Source of the DNA: Streptomyces showdoensis
GTDB lineage: Bacteria > Actinomycetota > Actinomycetes > Streptomycetales > Streptomycetaceae
Assembly (NCBI RefSeq): GCF_039535475.1
Contig: NZ_BAAAXG010000007.1
Coordinates: 1 to 64,000 of the forward strand
DNA length: 64,000 nt
Direction of reading: 5' to 3'
Shown here one piece after another: positions 9,028 through 18,085 of the stretch. Every line of letters starts with the position of its first letter. The first letter of the stretch is position 1. Under the pieces are notes generated by a model, which saw only the letters and a list, made by a program, of their open reading frames with translations, was not told the origin of the DNA and ran no database searches. A program made the position numbers and the translations under genes.

Positions 9028-9772
9028 GCACACCGCGCACACCGACCGGTCCGCACGCACCGCCGCACACGCCGCACAGGCCGAGCGCACCGAACGCAAC
9101 CGCTGCGGCCCGCCCCCCGCCTCACCGGGGCCGGGCCGGTCGGAGACCCTGACCGGGACGGTCGCGCTGCCCTTCCCCGAGTACGAGGAGCCGCCCGCCG
9201 ATCCGCTGGGGCTGCTGCGCCGCTGGCTGGAGGGCGCGGAGGCGCTCGGCGTCCGCGAGCCCCGGGCACTGGCGCTGGCCACCGCCGACCGGGGCGGACG
9301 CCCGTCCACCCGGATCGTCGCCGTGAGCCGGATCACCGCCACCGGGCTGCTCTTCGCCACCCACCGCGGCAGCCGCAAGGAGCGCGAACTGCGCGCCAAC
9401 CCCTGGGCGTCGGGGCTGCTCTACTGGCGCGAGACGAGCCGGCAGGTCAGCGCGGGCGGCCGGGTCCGGCGGCTCCCCGACGCCACCGCCGACGCCCTGT
9501 GGGCGGCCCGCCCGGTGTTCACCCACGCGATGACCGTGGCGTCCCGGCAGAGCGCCCCGCTGGCCGGCCCCGCCGAGGTGGCCGCGCTGCGCGCCCGCGC
9601 CGCGCGGCTGGCCGAGGCCGGGCCGCAGCCGCGCCCCGCCGCGTACATCGCCCTCGAACTCGTACCCGATCAGCTGGAGTTCTGGGCCGACGGCACCGGC
9701 CGGCTGCACGAGCGGCTGCGTTACGAGCGCGGCCCCGGGGGCGACTGGCGGTCCTGGCGCCTCCAGCCCTGA
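9020..9772 (+). CDS. phzG: PhzG, FMN-dependent phenazine-forming oxidase
   Basis: A 250-residue flavoprotein of the pyridoxamine-5'-phosphate oxidase fold that oxidises the early tricyclic intermediates to phenazine carboxylates. Recognisable segments are RALALATADRGGRPSTRIV (residues ~84-102), LLFATHRGSRKERELRANPWASGLLYW (FMN-binding, around 112-138) and a C-terminal PDQLEFWADGTGRLHERLRYER. Residues 1-40 are a low-complexity Thr/Ala-rich extension that is longer than in Pseudomonas enzymes; a later start is possible, but ATG 9020 has a GGAGG site upstream inside phzF. It overlaps phzF by 8 bp. Confidence 0.92.
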   Translation: MSEHTAHTDRSARTAAHAAQAERTERNRCGPPPASPGPGRSETLTGTVALPFPEYEEPPADPLGLLRRWLEGAEALGVREPRALALATADRGGRPSTRIVAVSRITATGLLFATHRGSRKERELRANPWASGLLYWRETSRQVSAGGRVRRLPDATADALWAARPVFTHAMTVASRQSAPLAGPAEVAALRARAARLAEAGPQPRPAAYIALELVPDQLEFWADGTGRLHERLRYERGPGGDWRSWRLQP

Positions 9773-9821
9773 GTCCCACGACGCCCCTCCTTCGATCCTT
9801 CCGCTCCGAAAGGAACCCGTG

Positions 9822-10280
9822 ATGTGCGAGTCCACGCTCCGCGACCGCAACCGCGCGACCGTCGACGCCTTCCTCCGCACCGACCGCGAGAGCAGACTGC
9901 GGCGCCACACCCTCTACACCGAGGACGGCACGGCCGCCCTGTTCTTCACCGACGTCGGCCGGCCGATCGTCGTCCACGGCCGCGAGCACCTGCGGCGGCA
10001 CGGCGAACTGTCGCTCCAGGTGCTGCCCGACTGGGTCTGGACCGACGTCGAGGTGTACGAGACGCAGCACGCCGGCCTGATCTGGGTCGAGTGCGGCGGC
10101 GAGGGCACCATCCGCTTCCCCGGCTATCCGGCCGGCCGCTACCGCAACCGCTTCGTCCACCGTTTCGAGTTGGCGGACGGCCTCATCGCGGCCAGCCGCG
10201 AGTACACCAACCCCATCGAGCACATGCGCTCCCTGGGCATCGGCACACCCCGCATCGAGAGGGGCTGGATACCGTCATGA
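9822..10280 (+). CDS. phzA: PhzA-like phenazine condensation protein
   Basis: A 152-residue paralogue of the phzB product. It fits the PhzA side of the family better: DWVWTDVEVYETQ, IWVECGGEGTIRFPGYPAGRYRNRF, REYTNPIEHMRSLGI and an ending ...GWIPS instead of ...GIPT. The WTTDTG motif of PhzB is replaced by FFTDVG. It probably acts with PhzB on the condensation step. ATG 9822 is chosen over GTG 9819 because AAAGGA (9809-9814) is then spaced 7 bases. In Pseudomonas phzA precedes phzB; here it is displaced behind phzG. Its stop overlaps the methyltransferase start (ATGA). Confidence 0.88.
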   Translation: MCESTLRDRNRATVDAFLRTDRESRLRRHTLYTEDGTAALFFTDVGRPIVVHGREHLRRHGELSLQVLPDWVWTDVEVYETQHAGLIWVECGGEGTIRFPGYPAGRYRNRFVHRFELADGLIAASREYTNPIEHMRSLGIGTPRIERGWIPS

Positions 10281-11290
10281 CCACCGACCCGCGGGCCGTG
10301 CGCGCCACGGTCGAGCTCGTCACCGGGGCCTGGCGCACCCAGGCCGTCCACGTCGCCGCCCGGCTGCGGCTGCCCGACCTGGTGGCCGGGGGCCACCGCG
10401 ACGGCGCCGCGCTCGCCGCCGCCACCGGCCTCGACCCGGACGTCGCGCACCGGCTGCTGCGTCTCCTGGTCCTGCTCGGGGTGTTCGCGACGGACGCCGA
10501 CGGCGGCTACCGCACGACGCCCGTCGGCGAGCTGCTCCGCGACCGGCCCGGCTCGCTGCGCGACATGTGCCTGCTGTACGGGGAGGAGTTCTACCGCGCC
10601 TGGGGGCACGCCGAGGAGGCGCTGACCACCGGGACCCCCGGCTTCGAACTGGCCTACGGCGAGCCGCTGATCCCCCATCTGGCCGCGGACCCGGAGGCGG
10701 CGGCCCGGTTCCAGCGGGTGATGCAGGCCGGGCACGCCGTCTTCGACGCGGTTCCGGCCGTCCTCGGCCTCACGGGGCCGCGGCGGGTGGTGGACGTCGG
10801 CGGCGGCAGCGGGCGGCTCCTCGCCACCGTCCTCGCGGCCGCCCCGGCCGCCCGGGGGGTGCTCGTCGACCTGCCGCACGTGCTGCCGCTGGCCCGCGCC
10901 CACCTGGCCGCCGGCGTCGGCCTGGACCGGGTCGAGCTGCTGGCCCAGGACGTCTTCGACGCCCCGCTGCCGGCCGGCGGGGACGTCTACCTGCTGTCCC
11001 GGGTGCTCGGCGACTGGGACGACGAGCGCTGCGTGCGGCTGCTGCGCCGGGTGCGGGCCGCCCTCGCGCCCGGGGCGCGGCTGTTCGTCCTGGAGCGGGT
11101 CACCACGGACGACGGCTCGGGCGCGCTGGCCGCGCTGTGGGACCTGCACCTGCTGGTGGTCAACGGGGGCCGGCAGCGCACCCTGGACGACTACCGCGGC
11201 CTGCTGGGCCGTTCGGGGCTGGCCCTCGAACGGGTGGTGGAGCTGCCGCTGGAGACGAAGGGACTGCTGGTGGGCGTCGCGTCGGGGTGA
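10277..11290 (+). CDS. SAM-dependent O-methyltransferase (phenazine tailoring)
   Basis: A 337-residue enzyme of the plant-type O-methyltransferase family that includes bacterial PhzM and many antibiotic methyltransferases. Residues ~10-90 form a winged-helix dimerisation domain. The SAM-binding domain shows VVDVGGGSGRLLATVL (~170-186), LVDLPHVLP, LLAQDVFD and YLLSRVLGDWDDERC (the last near residue 240, where the catalytic His/Asp region lies). It is the last gene of the operon, coupled to phzA by ATGA, so it probably methylates a phenazine. Whether the acceptor is O, N or a carboxylate cannot be told. Confidence 0.85.
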   Translation: MTTDPRAVRATVELVTGAWRTQAVHVAARLRLPDLVAGGHRDGAALAAATGLDPDVAHRLLRLLVLLGVFATDADGGYRTTPVGELLRDRPGSLRDMCLLYGEEFYRAWGHAEEALTTGTPGFELAYGEPLIPHLAADPEAAARFQRVMQAGHAVFDAVPAVLGLTGPRRVVDVGGGSGRLLATVLAAAPAARGVLVDLPHVLPLARAHLAAGVGLDRVELLAQDVFDAPLPAGGDVYLLSRVLGDWDDERCVRLLRRVRAALAPGARLFVLERVTTDDGSGALAALWDLHLLVVNGGRQRTLDDYRGLLGRSGLALERVVELPLETKGLLVGVASG

Positions 11291-11309
11291 GGCCCGGGCC
11301 CCCGGTCAC

Positions 11310-11359
11310 CCGGATCCGTCCGGGGAGCGGGACCGGTCGGGCTCCCCGGACGGATCCGG
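11310..11359. terminator. Strong bidirectional terminator hairpin
   Basis: A perfect 19-bp inverted repeat (left arm 11310-11328, right arm 11341-11359, loop of 12) follows the methyltransferase stop. It lies between convergent genes, so it probably stops both the phenazine operon and the minus-strand secreted-protein gene. Confidence 0.8.
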
Positions 11360-11362
11360 GGA

Positions 11363-12270
<908 letters not shown>

Positions 12271-12355
12271 GAACGTTGACCCGACGGGGTACTTGACACC
12301 GACTCGACCGGAGGCGGGCTGGTGCACCCCGGGACGCTCCGCCCAGACTGGACCC

Positions 12356-13141
12356 ATGGAAACCATGGTGAAGGCGGACGGCGGCGAGCTCTGGGCGGAC
12401 GACACGGGCGGGAACGGACTGCCGCTGGTCCTGGTGCACCCGGGCGTCGGCGACTCCACGATCTGGGACCCGGTCCTGCCGGCGCTCGCCGCCCGGCACC
12501 GGGTCATCCGCTACGACGCCCGCGGCTACGGGCGTTCGCCCGCGCCCGTCGTGCCGTACCTGCCCGAGGCGGACCTCGCCGCGGTGCTCGACCACTTCGG
12601 CCTCGGGCAGGCGGTGCTGGTCGGCTCCAGCATGGGCGGGGCCGCCTCGATCGGCTTCACCCTGGACCAGCCCGAACGGGTGGCGGGCCTCGCGCTGCTC
12701 GTCCCCGGGGTCACCGGCTACGCGCCGCTGGAGGACGAGGAGTTCTACCAGGACGTCGAGCGGCTGGCGAAGGCCGGCGACCTGGAGGGCGTCGTGCGGC
12801 TCGGCATGGGCCTGTGGGGCGCGGCCGGCGGCGGCACCCCCGAGTCCGACCCGGTGGTCGCCGCCCACTTCCGGGCGGTGCTGCCCGCCTGGTTCGCCAA
12901 CGTCGGCCACCAGCGGACCGGAGCCCCGGCCTTCGACCGGCTCGGCGAGATCTCCGTGCCCACGGTGCTGGCCCTGGGCGAGCTGGACCGGCCGGTGGTG
13001 GTGCGCTGCAACGAGGAGATGGCGGCACGGATCCCCCGCTGCCGCCTCGAACGGCTGGCCGCCACCGACCACTACCCGACCCTGCGGGAGCCGGAGACCG
13101 TCACGCGGCTGATCGAGGAGCTGTACGCCAAGGCGGTCTGA
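12356..13141 (+). CDS. Alpha/beta hydrolase
   Basis: A 261-residue hydrolase, probably cytoplasmic. The oxyanion region LVLVHPGVGDS is at about residue 24, the nucleophile elbow VGSSMGGA (Ser in GxSxG) near residue 91, an acidic residue is in LALGELDRP near 205, and the catalytic His is in TDHYP near 238. The open frame extends upstream to 12293, but ATG 12356 starts at the normal family N-terminus. It has a -10-like CAGACT 7 bases upstream and no ribosome site, suggesting a leaderless transcript. The substrate is unknown; the fold resembles the 3-oxoadipate enol-lactonase group. Confidence 0.85.
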   Translation: METMVKADGGELWADDTGGNGLPLVLVHPGVGDSTIWDPVLPALAARHRVIRYDARGYGRSPAPVVPYLPEADLAAVLDHFGLGQAVLVGSSMGGAASIGFTLDQPERVAGLALLVPGVTGYAPLEDEEFYQDVERLAKAGDLEGVVRLGMGLWGAAGGGTPESDPVVAAHFRAVLPAWFANVGHQRTGAPAFDRLGEISVPTVLALGELDRPVVVRCNEEMAARIPRCRLERLAATDHYPTLREPETVTRLIEELYAKAV

Positions 13142-13556
13142 GCCCCCGGAGGCCGCGACGCACCCGCGGCCGGGCGGACGAGGAGGCCGGGCGGACGCGG
13201 GCCCCCGCGGCGGATGAGCCGCGCGCCCCCGGAGCCGCCCCCGGAGCGAAGCCGGGGTCCGGGGGCGGCCGAGAGCGACGGTGTCGGCGCACGCCGCTCT
13301 GCGGGGCACGGGGTCCGAGAGCCCCCACGGCTCTCGTTCGGGACGACCCCGGCCCTCCGATCCTGCCTCGCCCCGGCCCGGGTTCCGCGGTCACCCGGCG
13401 CCTCCCACACGATCCGGCGAACGCGCCCGTCCGGCTTGACGCGCCGCGCGCCCCTCGCACGCCCCTCCCGTAACCCCCCGTTCCCCGCAGGGTGGTTGAC
13501 GGCCCACGGGGCCGGCTGCGAGGGTCTGCCTCCCCCACACCGGCCAAGGAGTTGTC
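13142..13556. other. Gene-free 415-bp stretch
   Basis: I see no gene of its own here. It holds a strong hairpin at 13234-13269, a GC-rich low-complexity stretch, and a weak TTGACG (13496-13501) that could be the -35 of the following gene. Open frames across it are shadows without family similarity. Confidence 0.6.
13234..13269 (+). terminator. Hairpin terminator after the alpha/beta hydrolase
   Basis: GCCGCCCCCGGA (13234-13245) pairs perfectly with TCCGGGGGCGGC (13258-13269) around a 12-base loop. No U-tract follows, which is usual for Streptomyces. Confidence 0.6.
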
Positions 13557-14348
13557 GTGCACCTGATAAACACCCCATCCGCGCCCCGGCCCGGCCGGCG
13601 GCGCTCCGTCCTCGCCGCCCTGCTGTGCGCCCTCGCCCTCGTCCTCGGCGTCCCCGCGACCGCCCACGCCGCCGTCCTGCCGCAGCTGCCGCAGAACGCC
13701 GACGGACTCGACCAGACCTTCTCCCCCGCGTACGACTACGACACCGACGGCTGCTACGCCACCGCCGCCATCGGCCTGGACGGCACGCTCAACCCCGGCC
13801 TGAAGCTGGGCGGCACGGTGAACGGCAAGTGCCACGACCCGGCCCAGCTCGCCGCCGCGAACAGCTACTCGCGGAGCAAGTGCAACAACGGCTGGTGCGC
13901 CGTGATGTACGCGAGCTACTTCGAGAAGGACCAGGCGACCTGGGGCCCGCTGGCCATCGGCCACACCCACGACTGGGAGCACGTGGTCGTGTGGATCAGC
14001 GGCGACCAGGTCCAGTACGTGTCGGTCTCCCAGCACAGCGGCTACCAGGTGGCGGCCCGCTCGGCGGTGCGCTTCGACGGCACCCACCCCAAGGTCGTCT
14101 ACCACAAGGACGGCGCCTCGACCCACTGCTTCCGCTTCGCCAATCCGGACGACGAGCGCGTCGAGAACGCCACCGGCGGCTGGTTCTACCCGCGTCTGGT
14201 GGGCTGGAACGGCTATCCGGCCGGCCTGCGCGACCGGCTGACGGGCGCCGACTTCGGCTCCGCCACCCTCAAGATCCGGGACGTCGACTTCGCGTACGCG
14301 CTCGGCCGCGCCAAGCCCTCGGGCATCCCCTTCGACCCGAACGCCTGA
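13557..14348 (+). CDS. Secreted Nep1-like (NPP1 family) protein
   Basis: A 263-residue exported protein of the necrosis and ethylene-inducing peptide 1-like (NLP) family. GTG 13557 has AAGGAG (13546-13551) at ideal spacing. Residues 1-39 are a signal peptide with an Arg-rich n-region (RRRSVLAALLCALALVLG, then AHA-A). The family hallmark GHTHDWE near residue 140 corresponds to the GHRHDWE heptapeptide that binds the metal ion. Two N-terminal Cys (GCYATA, GKCHD) could form the conserved disulphide. NLPs of plant pathogens form membrane lesions in eudicot plants; the role in Streptomyces is not established. The central Arg of the heptapeptide is Thr here. Confidence 0.88.
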   Translation: MHLINTPSAPRPGRRRSVLAALLCALALVLGVPATAHAAVLPQLPQNADGLDQTFSPAYDYDTDGCYATAAIGLDGTLNPGLKLGGTVNGKCHDPAQLAAANSYSRSKCNNGWCAVMYASYFEKDQATWGPLAIGHTHDWEHVVVWISGDQVQYVSVSQHSGYQVAARSAVRFDGTHPKVVYHKDGASTHCFRFANPDDERVENATGGWFYPRLVGWNGYPAGLRDRLTGADFGSATLKIRDVDFAYALGRAKPSGIPFDPNA

Positions 14349-14355
14349 GCCCCGG

Positions 14356-14385
14356 CCGGGCCGTCCGGACACCGGGACGGCCCGG
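14356..14385 (+). terminator. Hairpin terminator after the NPP1 gene
   Basis: CCGGGCCGTCC (14356-14366) and GGACGGCCCGG (14375-14385) form an 11-bp stem with an 8-base loop, 8 bp after the stop codon. Confidence 0.7.
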
Positions 14386-14447
14386 CGCGGACACCGTGAC
14401 GGGAGCCGTGCCGGGCGCCGTGTGATCAAGCCGAACTACGTGAGGCC

Positions 14448-14463
14448 TGTCCGGTTCCGGACA
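14448..14463. promoter_or_regulatory. TGTCCGG-TT-CCGGACA palindrome upstream of the SARP gene
   Basis: Two 7-bp arms flank a 2-bp centre, about 80 bp before the SARP start. A GATACT-like -10 lies further downstream near 14504-14509. It may be an operator in the SARP promoter; no binding protein is implied by the sequence. Confidence 0.35.
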
Positions 14464-14544
14464 ACTGGAGGATCCCGACAAAGGCCTGCGAGGGGCGGGC
14501 GGTGATACTGGAGGGCCCACGGGATCAGCGAAAAGGAGGGCCGG

Positions 14545-17304
14545 GTGGAGTTCCGCCTGCTCGGAACGGTGTCCATCGAGGCCGAGGCGGGTGAACTGCC
14601 CCTCGGCCCCGCCAAGCGGCGCAGCGTCCTCGCGGCCCTCCTGCTGCGCGCGAACGCCGTCGTCCCGGTGGACCGGCTGATCGACGCCGTCTGGGACGAG
14701 GTGCCGCCCGCCCGGGCCCGCACCGTCGTCCAGGGACACGTCTCGCGGCTGCGGGCCCTGTTCGAGCAGGGCGGTGCCGGCGAGTACGGGGTCGAGCTGG
14801 CCACCCACGGCCAGGCCTACGAGCTGCGGATGCCCGACCACCTCCTGGACGCGCACCGCTTCGAGGAGCTGGTCCAGCTCGCCGGGCACCAGAAGCACCC
14901 CGGGGACGCCGTCCTGATGCTGCGCGAGGCGCTCGCCCTGTGGAGGGGGCCCGCGCTCACCGGGGTGGTGGCGAGCGAACCGCTGCTGGTCGCCGCGCGG
15001 GCGCTGGAGGAGACCCGGCTGGTCACCGTCGAGCAGCTGGCGGCGGCGTACGGGCGGCTCGGCGAGCACGTGAAGGCGGCGGCGCTGCTGCGCGCCGAGG
15101 CGGTGGCCAACCCGCTGCGCGAGTCCCTCGCGGCCGCCCTGATGCTGTCGCTGTACCGGGCCGGGCACCAGTCGGACGCCCTCGACTGCTACCACCGCAC
15201 CCGGACCCAGCTCGCCGACGAACTGGGCGTGGACCCCGGCCCCGCGCTGCGGGCCGCGTACGAGGCCGTGCTGCGCGGGACCCCGCCGGCCGCGCCGCAC
15301 ACCGCGGGCGAGGCCCCCGTGGCGGGCGGGCCCCCCGAGTGGCCCGAGCCCGCGGGCGGCTCCGCCGCCGAGGCCGAGGCCCCGGCCCCCGCCCCTGCGC
15401 TGCCCGCGCCCGACCTGCTGCCCCGCGCCCCGCGCGGCTTCCTGGGCCGCGCCCGGGAGCTGGCCGCCCTCGACACCGCCGTCGAGCGGGCCCGGGTCGC
15501 GCTGGTCACCGGCCCCGCCGGGGTCGGCAAGACCGCGCTCGCCCTGAACTGGGCGCACCGCCGGTCCGCCCACTACCCGGACGGGGTGCTCTACGCCGAC
15601 CTGCGGGGCTTCAGCCCGGACGACGGGGTCGACAGCGCCGACGTGCTGCGGGAGTTCCTGCCCGCCCTCGGCGTGCCGCCGCGCCAGGTGCCGGAGTCGC
15701 CGACGGCCGCCGCCGCGCTGTACCGGTCCCTCACCGAGGACCGGGCGCTGCTCGTCGTCCTGGACAACGTGCGCAGCGCCGACCGGGCCCGCCCGCTGCT
15801 GCCCGCCGGTGCGCGGAGCGCGACCGTGGTCACCTCCCGGCTCCGGCTGGGGGGCCTGGTCGTGAGCGAGCTCGCCCGCCCGGTGCCGCTCGGCGTCCTC
15901 GGGCTCGACGACGCGGCGGCGCTGCTCGCCGCCGCGGTCGGCGGGGACCGGGTGGACGCCGAGCCCGCGGCCGCCCGCCGGCTCGCCGCGCTCTGCGACG
16001 GGCTGCCGCTCGCGCTGCGGGTCACCGCCGCGCAGCTCGCCGCCCGCCCGCACTGGCGGCTGGCCGACCTGGCCGCCGAACTGGCCGACGAGCAGCGCCG
16101 CTTGTCCCTGCTCTCGGTGGACCACTCCGAGGGCTGCGACGGGCAGGGCGTGGCCGCCGCGCTCCGCCTCACCGTGCAGGGCCTGCCCGAGGAGGCCGCG
16201 CGGCTGTTCCGGCAGCTGGGCGTGGTGCCCGGCACGGACCTGGACCGGCACGCGGCGGCGGCGCTGCTCGACCGGACGCCCCCGGTCGCCGCGGAGGCCC
16301 TGGACCGCCTCTGCGACGCCCACCTGCTCACCGAGTACGCGCCCGGCCGGCACACCCTGCACGACCTGGTGCGGCTCTACGCCCGCGGCCTCGACGCCGA
16401 CGGGGACGCCCTGCTGCGGCTGCTCGACCACTACACGCTCACCGCCATGGCCGCCGCCCGCGCCGCCGAGCCGGACGACCAGCCCTGCTGCGCGGTGCCG
16501 TCCAACGCCCGACTGCCCAGGACCGCGGTGCAGTTCGCGGGGCGGGACGCGGCCCTGCTCTGGTACGCGGCCGAGCGCGACAACCTCGCTGCGGCCGTCG
16601 CGGCCGCCCGCGCGGCCGGGCACCACGACCGGGCCTGGCGGCTCGCCGTCCTCCAGTGGCCGTACATCCTCTGGCACAGCCACGACGGCTGGGTGCCGCT
16701 CCTGGAGGCGGCCGCCGACTCCGCCGCCCGGGAGAAGGACCCCGACGCCGAGTCCCGGGTGCGCGCCCTCCTCGGCTGGATCCTCACCCAGGAGAATCGT
16801 CTCTCCGAGGCCCTGGTGCACCTGCGCCTCGCGCCCTCGCTGGCCGCCCGCGCGGGCGAGCCCTCCAGCGAGGCCACCGCCCTGGTCAACCTGGCCGTCG
16901 CCCTCGACCGCTTCGGCGTGAGCGACGAGTCCCTCGCCCACACCGCGCGGGCGGCCGCCCTCGTCCGGGGCAGCGGGGACGTCATGACCGAGCTGCTGGC
17001 CCTGGAGCACCGGGGCCGCCAGCTGCTCTCCGTGGGCGACCCGGCCGGCGCCCTCGCCTGCGCCCGGGAGGGGCTCGCCCTGGACGGCGACACGGTCAAC
17101 GGCCTGGTGGGCATCCGGCACAGCATGCTGACCGCCACGGCGGGCGCGGCCCTGCTCGACCTGGGCCGGACCGAGGAGGCCGGTACGCTGCTCGTACGCG
17201 CCCGGGAACTGGGCCTCGCGCACGGCCACAAGGAGAGCGTGCAGCGGGTGGAGGCCCAACTGCGGCGGCTCGACGGGATCGCCGCGGCGGCGACCGAGCG
17301 TTAG
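14545..17304 (+). CDS. AfsR/SARP-family regulator with NB-ARC and TPR domains
   Basis: A 919-residue regulator. Residues 1-95 form an OmpR-type winged helix (FRLLGTVSIEA, KRRSVLAALLLRANAVVPVDRLIDAVW). Residues ~95-250 are the bacterial transcriptional activation domain (BTAD). After a Pro/Ala linker an NB-ARC ATPase starts near 295 (GRARELAAL) with Walker A GPAGVGKTAL (~330) and LLVVLDNV as Walker B. The C-terminal third has TPR-like helices (RALLGWILTQENRLSEAL, ALVNLAVALDRFG). The large SARP class activates antibiotic clusters. GTG 14545 follows an AAAGGAGG site. It lies between the phenazine region and the contractile system; the target is not determined. Confidence 0.9.
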   Translation: MEFRLLGTVSIEAEAGELPLGPAKRRSVLAALLLRANAVVPVDRLIDAVWDEVPPARARTVVQGHVSRLRALFEQGGAGEYGVELATHGQAYELRMPDHLLDAHRFEELVQLAGHQKHPGDAVLMLREALALWRGPALTGVVASEPLLVAARALEETRLVTVEQLAAAYGRLGEHVKAAALLRAEAVANPLRESLAAALMLSLYRAGHQSDALDCYHRTRTQLADELGVDPGPALRAAYEAVLRGTPPAAPHTAGEAPVAGGPPEWPEPAGGSAAEAEAPAPAPALPAPDLLPRAPRGFLGRARELAALDTAVERARVALVTGPAGVGKTALALNWAHRRSAHYPDGVLYADLRGFSPDDGVDSADVLREFLPALGVPPRQVPESPTAAAALYRSLTEDRALLVVLDNVRSADRARPLLPAGARSATVVTSRLRLGGLVVSELARPVPLGVLGLDDAAALLAAAVGGDRVDAEPAAARRLAALCDGLPLALRVTAAQLAARPHWRLADLAAELADEQRRLSLLSVDHSEGCDGQGVAAALRLTVQGLPEEAARLFRQLGVVPGTDLDRHAAAALLDRTPPVAAEALDRLCDAHLLTEYAPGRHTLHDLVRLYARGLDADGDALLRLLDHYTLTAMAAARAAEPDDQPCCAVPSNARLPRTAVQFAGRDAALLWYAAERDNLAAAVAAARAAGHHDRAWRLAVLQWPYILWHSHDGWVPLLEAAADSAAREKDPDAESRVRALLGWILTQENRLSEALVHLRLAPSLAARAGEPSSEATALVNLAVALDRFGVSDESLAHTARAAALVRGSGDVMTELLALEHRGRQLLSVGDPAGALACAREGLALDGDTVNGLVGIRHSMLTATAGAALLDLGRTEEAGTLLVRARELGLAHGHKESVQRVEAQLRRLDGIAAAATER

Positions 17305-17369
17305 CCGGGCGTTAGCCGGGCGGCAACGGGACGGCAGTGGCCCCCGTGAATGTGGTGGAGACCAATGAA

Positions 17370-17389
17370 ACGGCCGGGCAACCGGCCGT
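17370..17389 (+). promoter_or_regulatory. 8-bp hairpin with GCAA tetraloop before the CIS regulator
   Basis: ACGGCCGG (17370-17377) and CCGGCCGT (17382-17389) enclose a GCAA loop of the stable GNRA class. It lies 66 bp after the SARP stop and 40 bp before the LuxR-type gene. It could end the SARP transcript or structure the leader of the CIS transcript. Confidence 0.45.
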
Positions 17390-17428
17390 CTACCAGCACA
17401 TTCTTGGGGGAAGGGCAGGCATTCGGGC

Positions 17429-18085
17429 ATGCTCACCAAGCGCGTGGCAGTGACCGTCCACGCTTCCGATCCGCTCAGCCGGGCCGGTCTCATCAGCCAT
17501 TTTCAGCATCAGCCGACGATCGAGGTGGTGCCCGAGCGGACCGCCGACGAGGCGGACCCGCCCTGCGGCACGCCCTCCGTCGCCGTGATGCTCGCGGACC
17601 GGATCGACGAACCGGCCACGACCGAGCTGCGGCGCGTCCTGCGCGGCGGGGACCAGCGGGTCGTGCTCGTCGCCGGTGAACTGCGCGAGCCGGACCTGCT
17701 CACGGTCGTCGAGTACGGCGTGCGCGCGATCCTGTGGCGCCACCAGGCCACCGAGCAGCGGCTCGTCAACGCCGTGCACAGCGCGGCGCGCGGCGACGGC
17801 GAACTGCCCCCGGACCTGATCAGCCGCCTGCTCAACCAGGTGGGACGGCTCCAGCGGGCGACGAGCACCGCGTCCACGGGAACGGCGCCGCTGTTCGGGA
17901 TGGCGCCGCGCGAGGTGGACGTCCTGCGGCTGCTCGCCGAGGGCCTCGACACCCGGCAGATCAGCGAGAAGCTCGCCTACTCCGAGCGGACCGTCAAGAA
18001 CATCCTGCACGCGCTGATGACGCGTCTCCATCTCGCCAACCGGGCTCATGCCGTGGCGTACGCACTCCGCGAGGGCTACATCTGA
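17429..18085 (+). CDS. LuxR-type regulator with atypical receiver domain, first gene of the CIS operon
   Basis: A 218-residue protein. The N-terminal half (residues ~1-120) has receiver-like length and pattern, but the acidic pair is reduced (VTVHASDPLSRAG) and the Lys of the usual GYLLK motif is lost (ILWRHQ). The C-terminal LuxR helix-turn-helix is intact (APREVDVLRLLAEGLDTRQISEKL, then RTVKNILHALMTRL). It probably works without phosphorylation. It overlaps the cap protein gene by TGATG, so it belongs to the contractile system transcript and probably controls it. The ribosome site is poor: GAAGGG lies about 15 bases before ATG. Confidence 0.85.
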   Translation: MLTKRVAVTVHASDPLSRAGLISHFQHQPTIEVVPERTADEADPPCGTPSVAVMLADRIDEPATTELRRVLRGGDQRVVLVAGELREPDLLTVVEYGVRAILWRHQATEQRLVNAVHSAARGDGELPPDLISRLLNQVGRLQRATSTASTGTAPLFGMAPREVDVLRLLAEGLDTRQISEKLAYSERTVKNILHALMTRLHLANRAHAVAYALREGYI

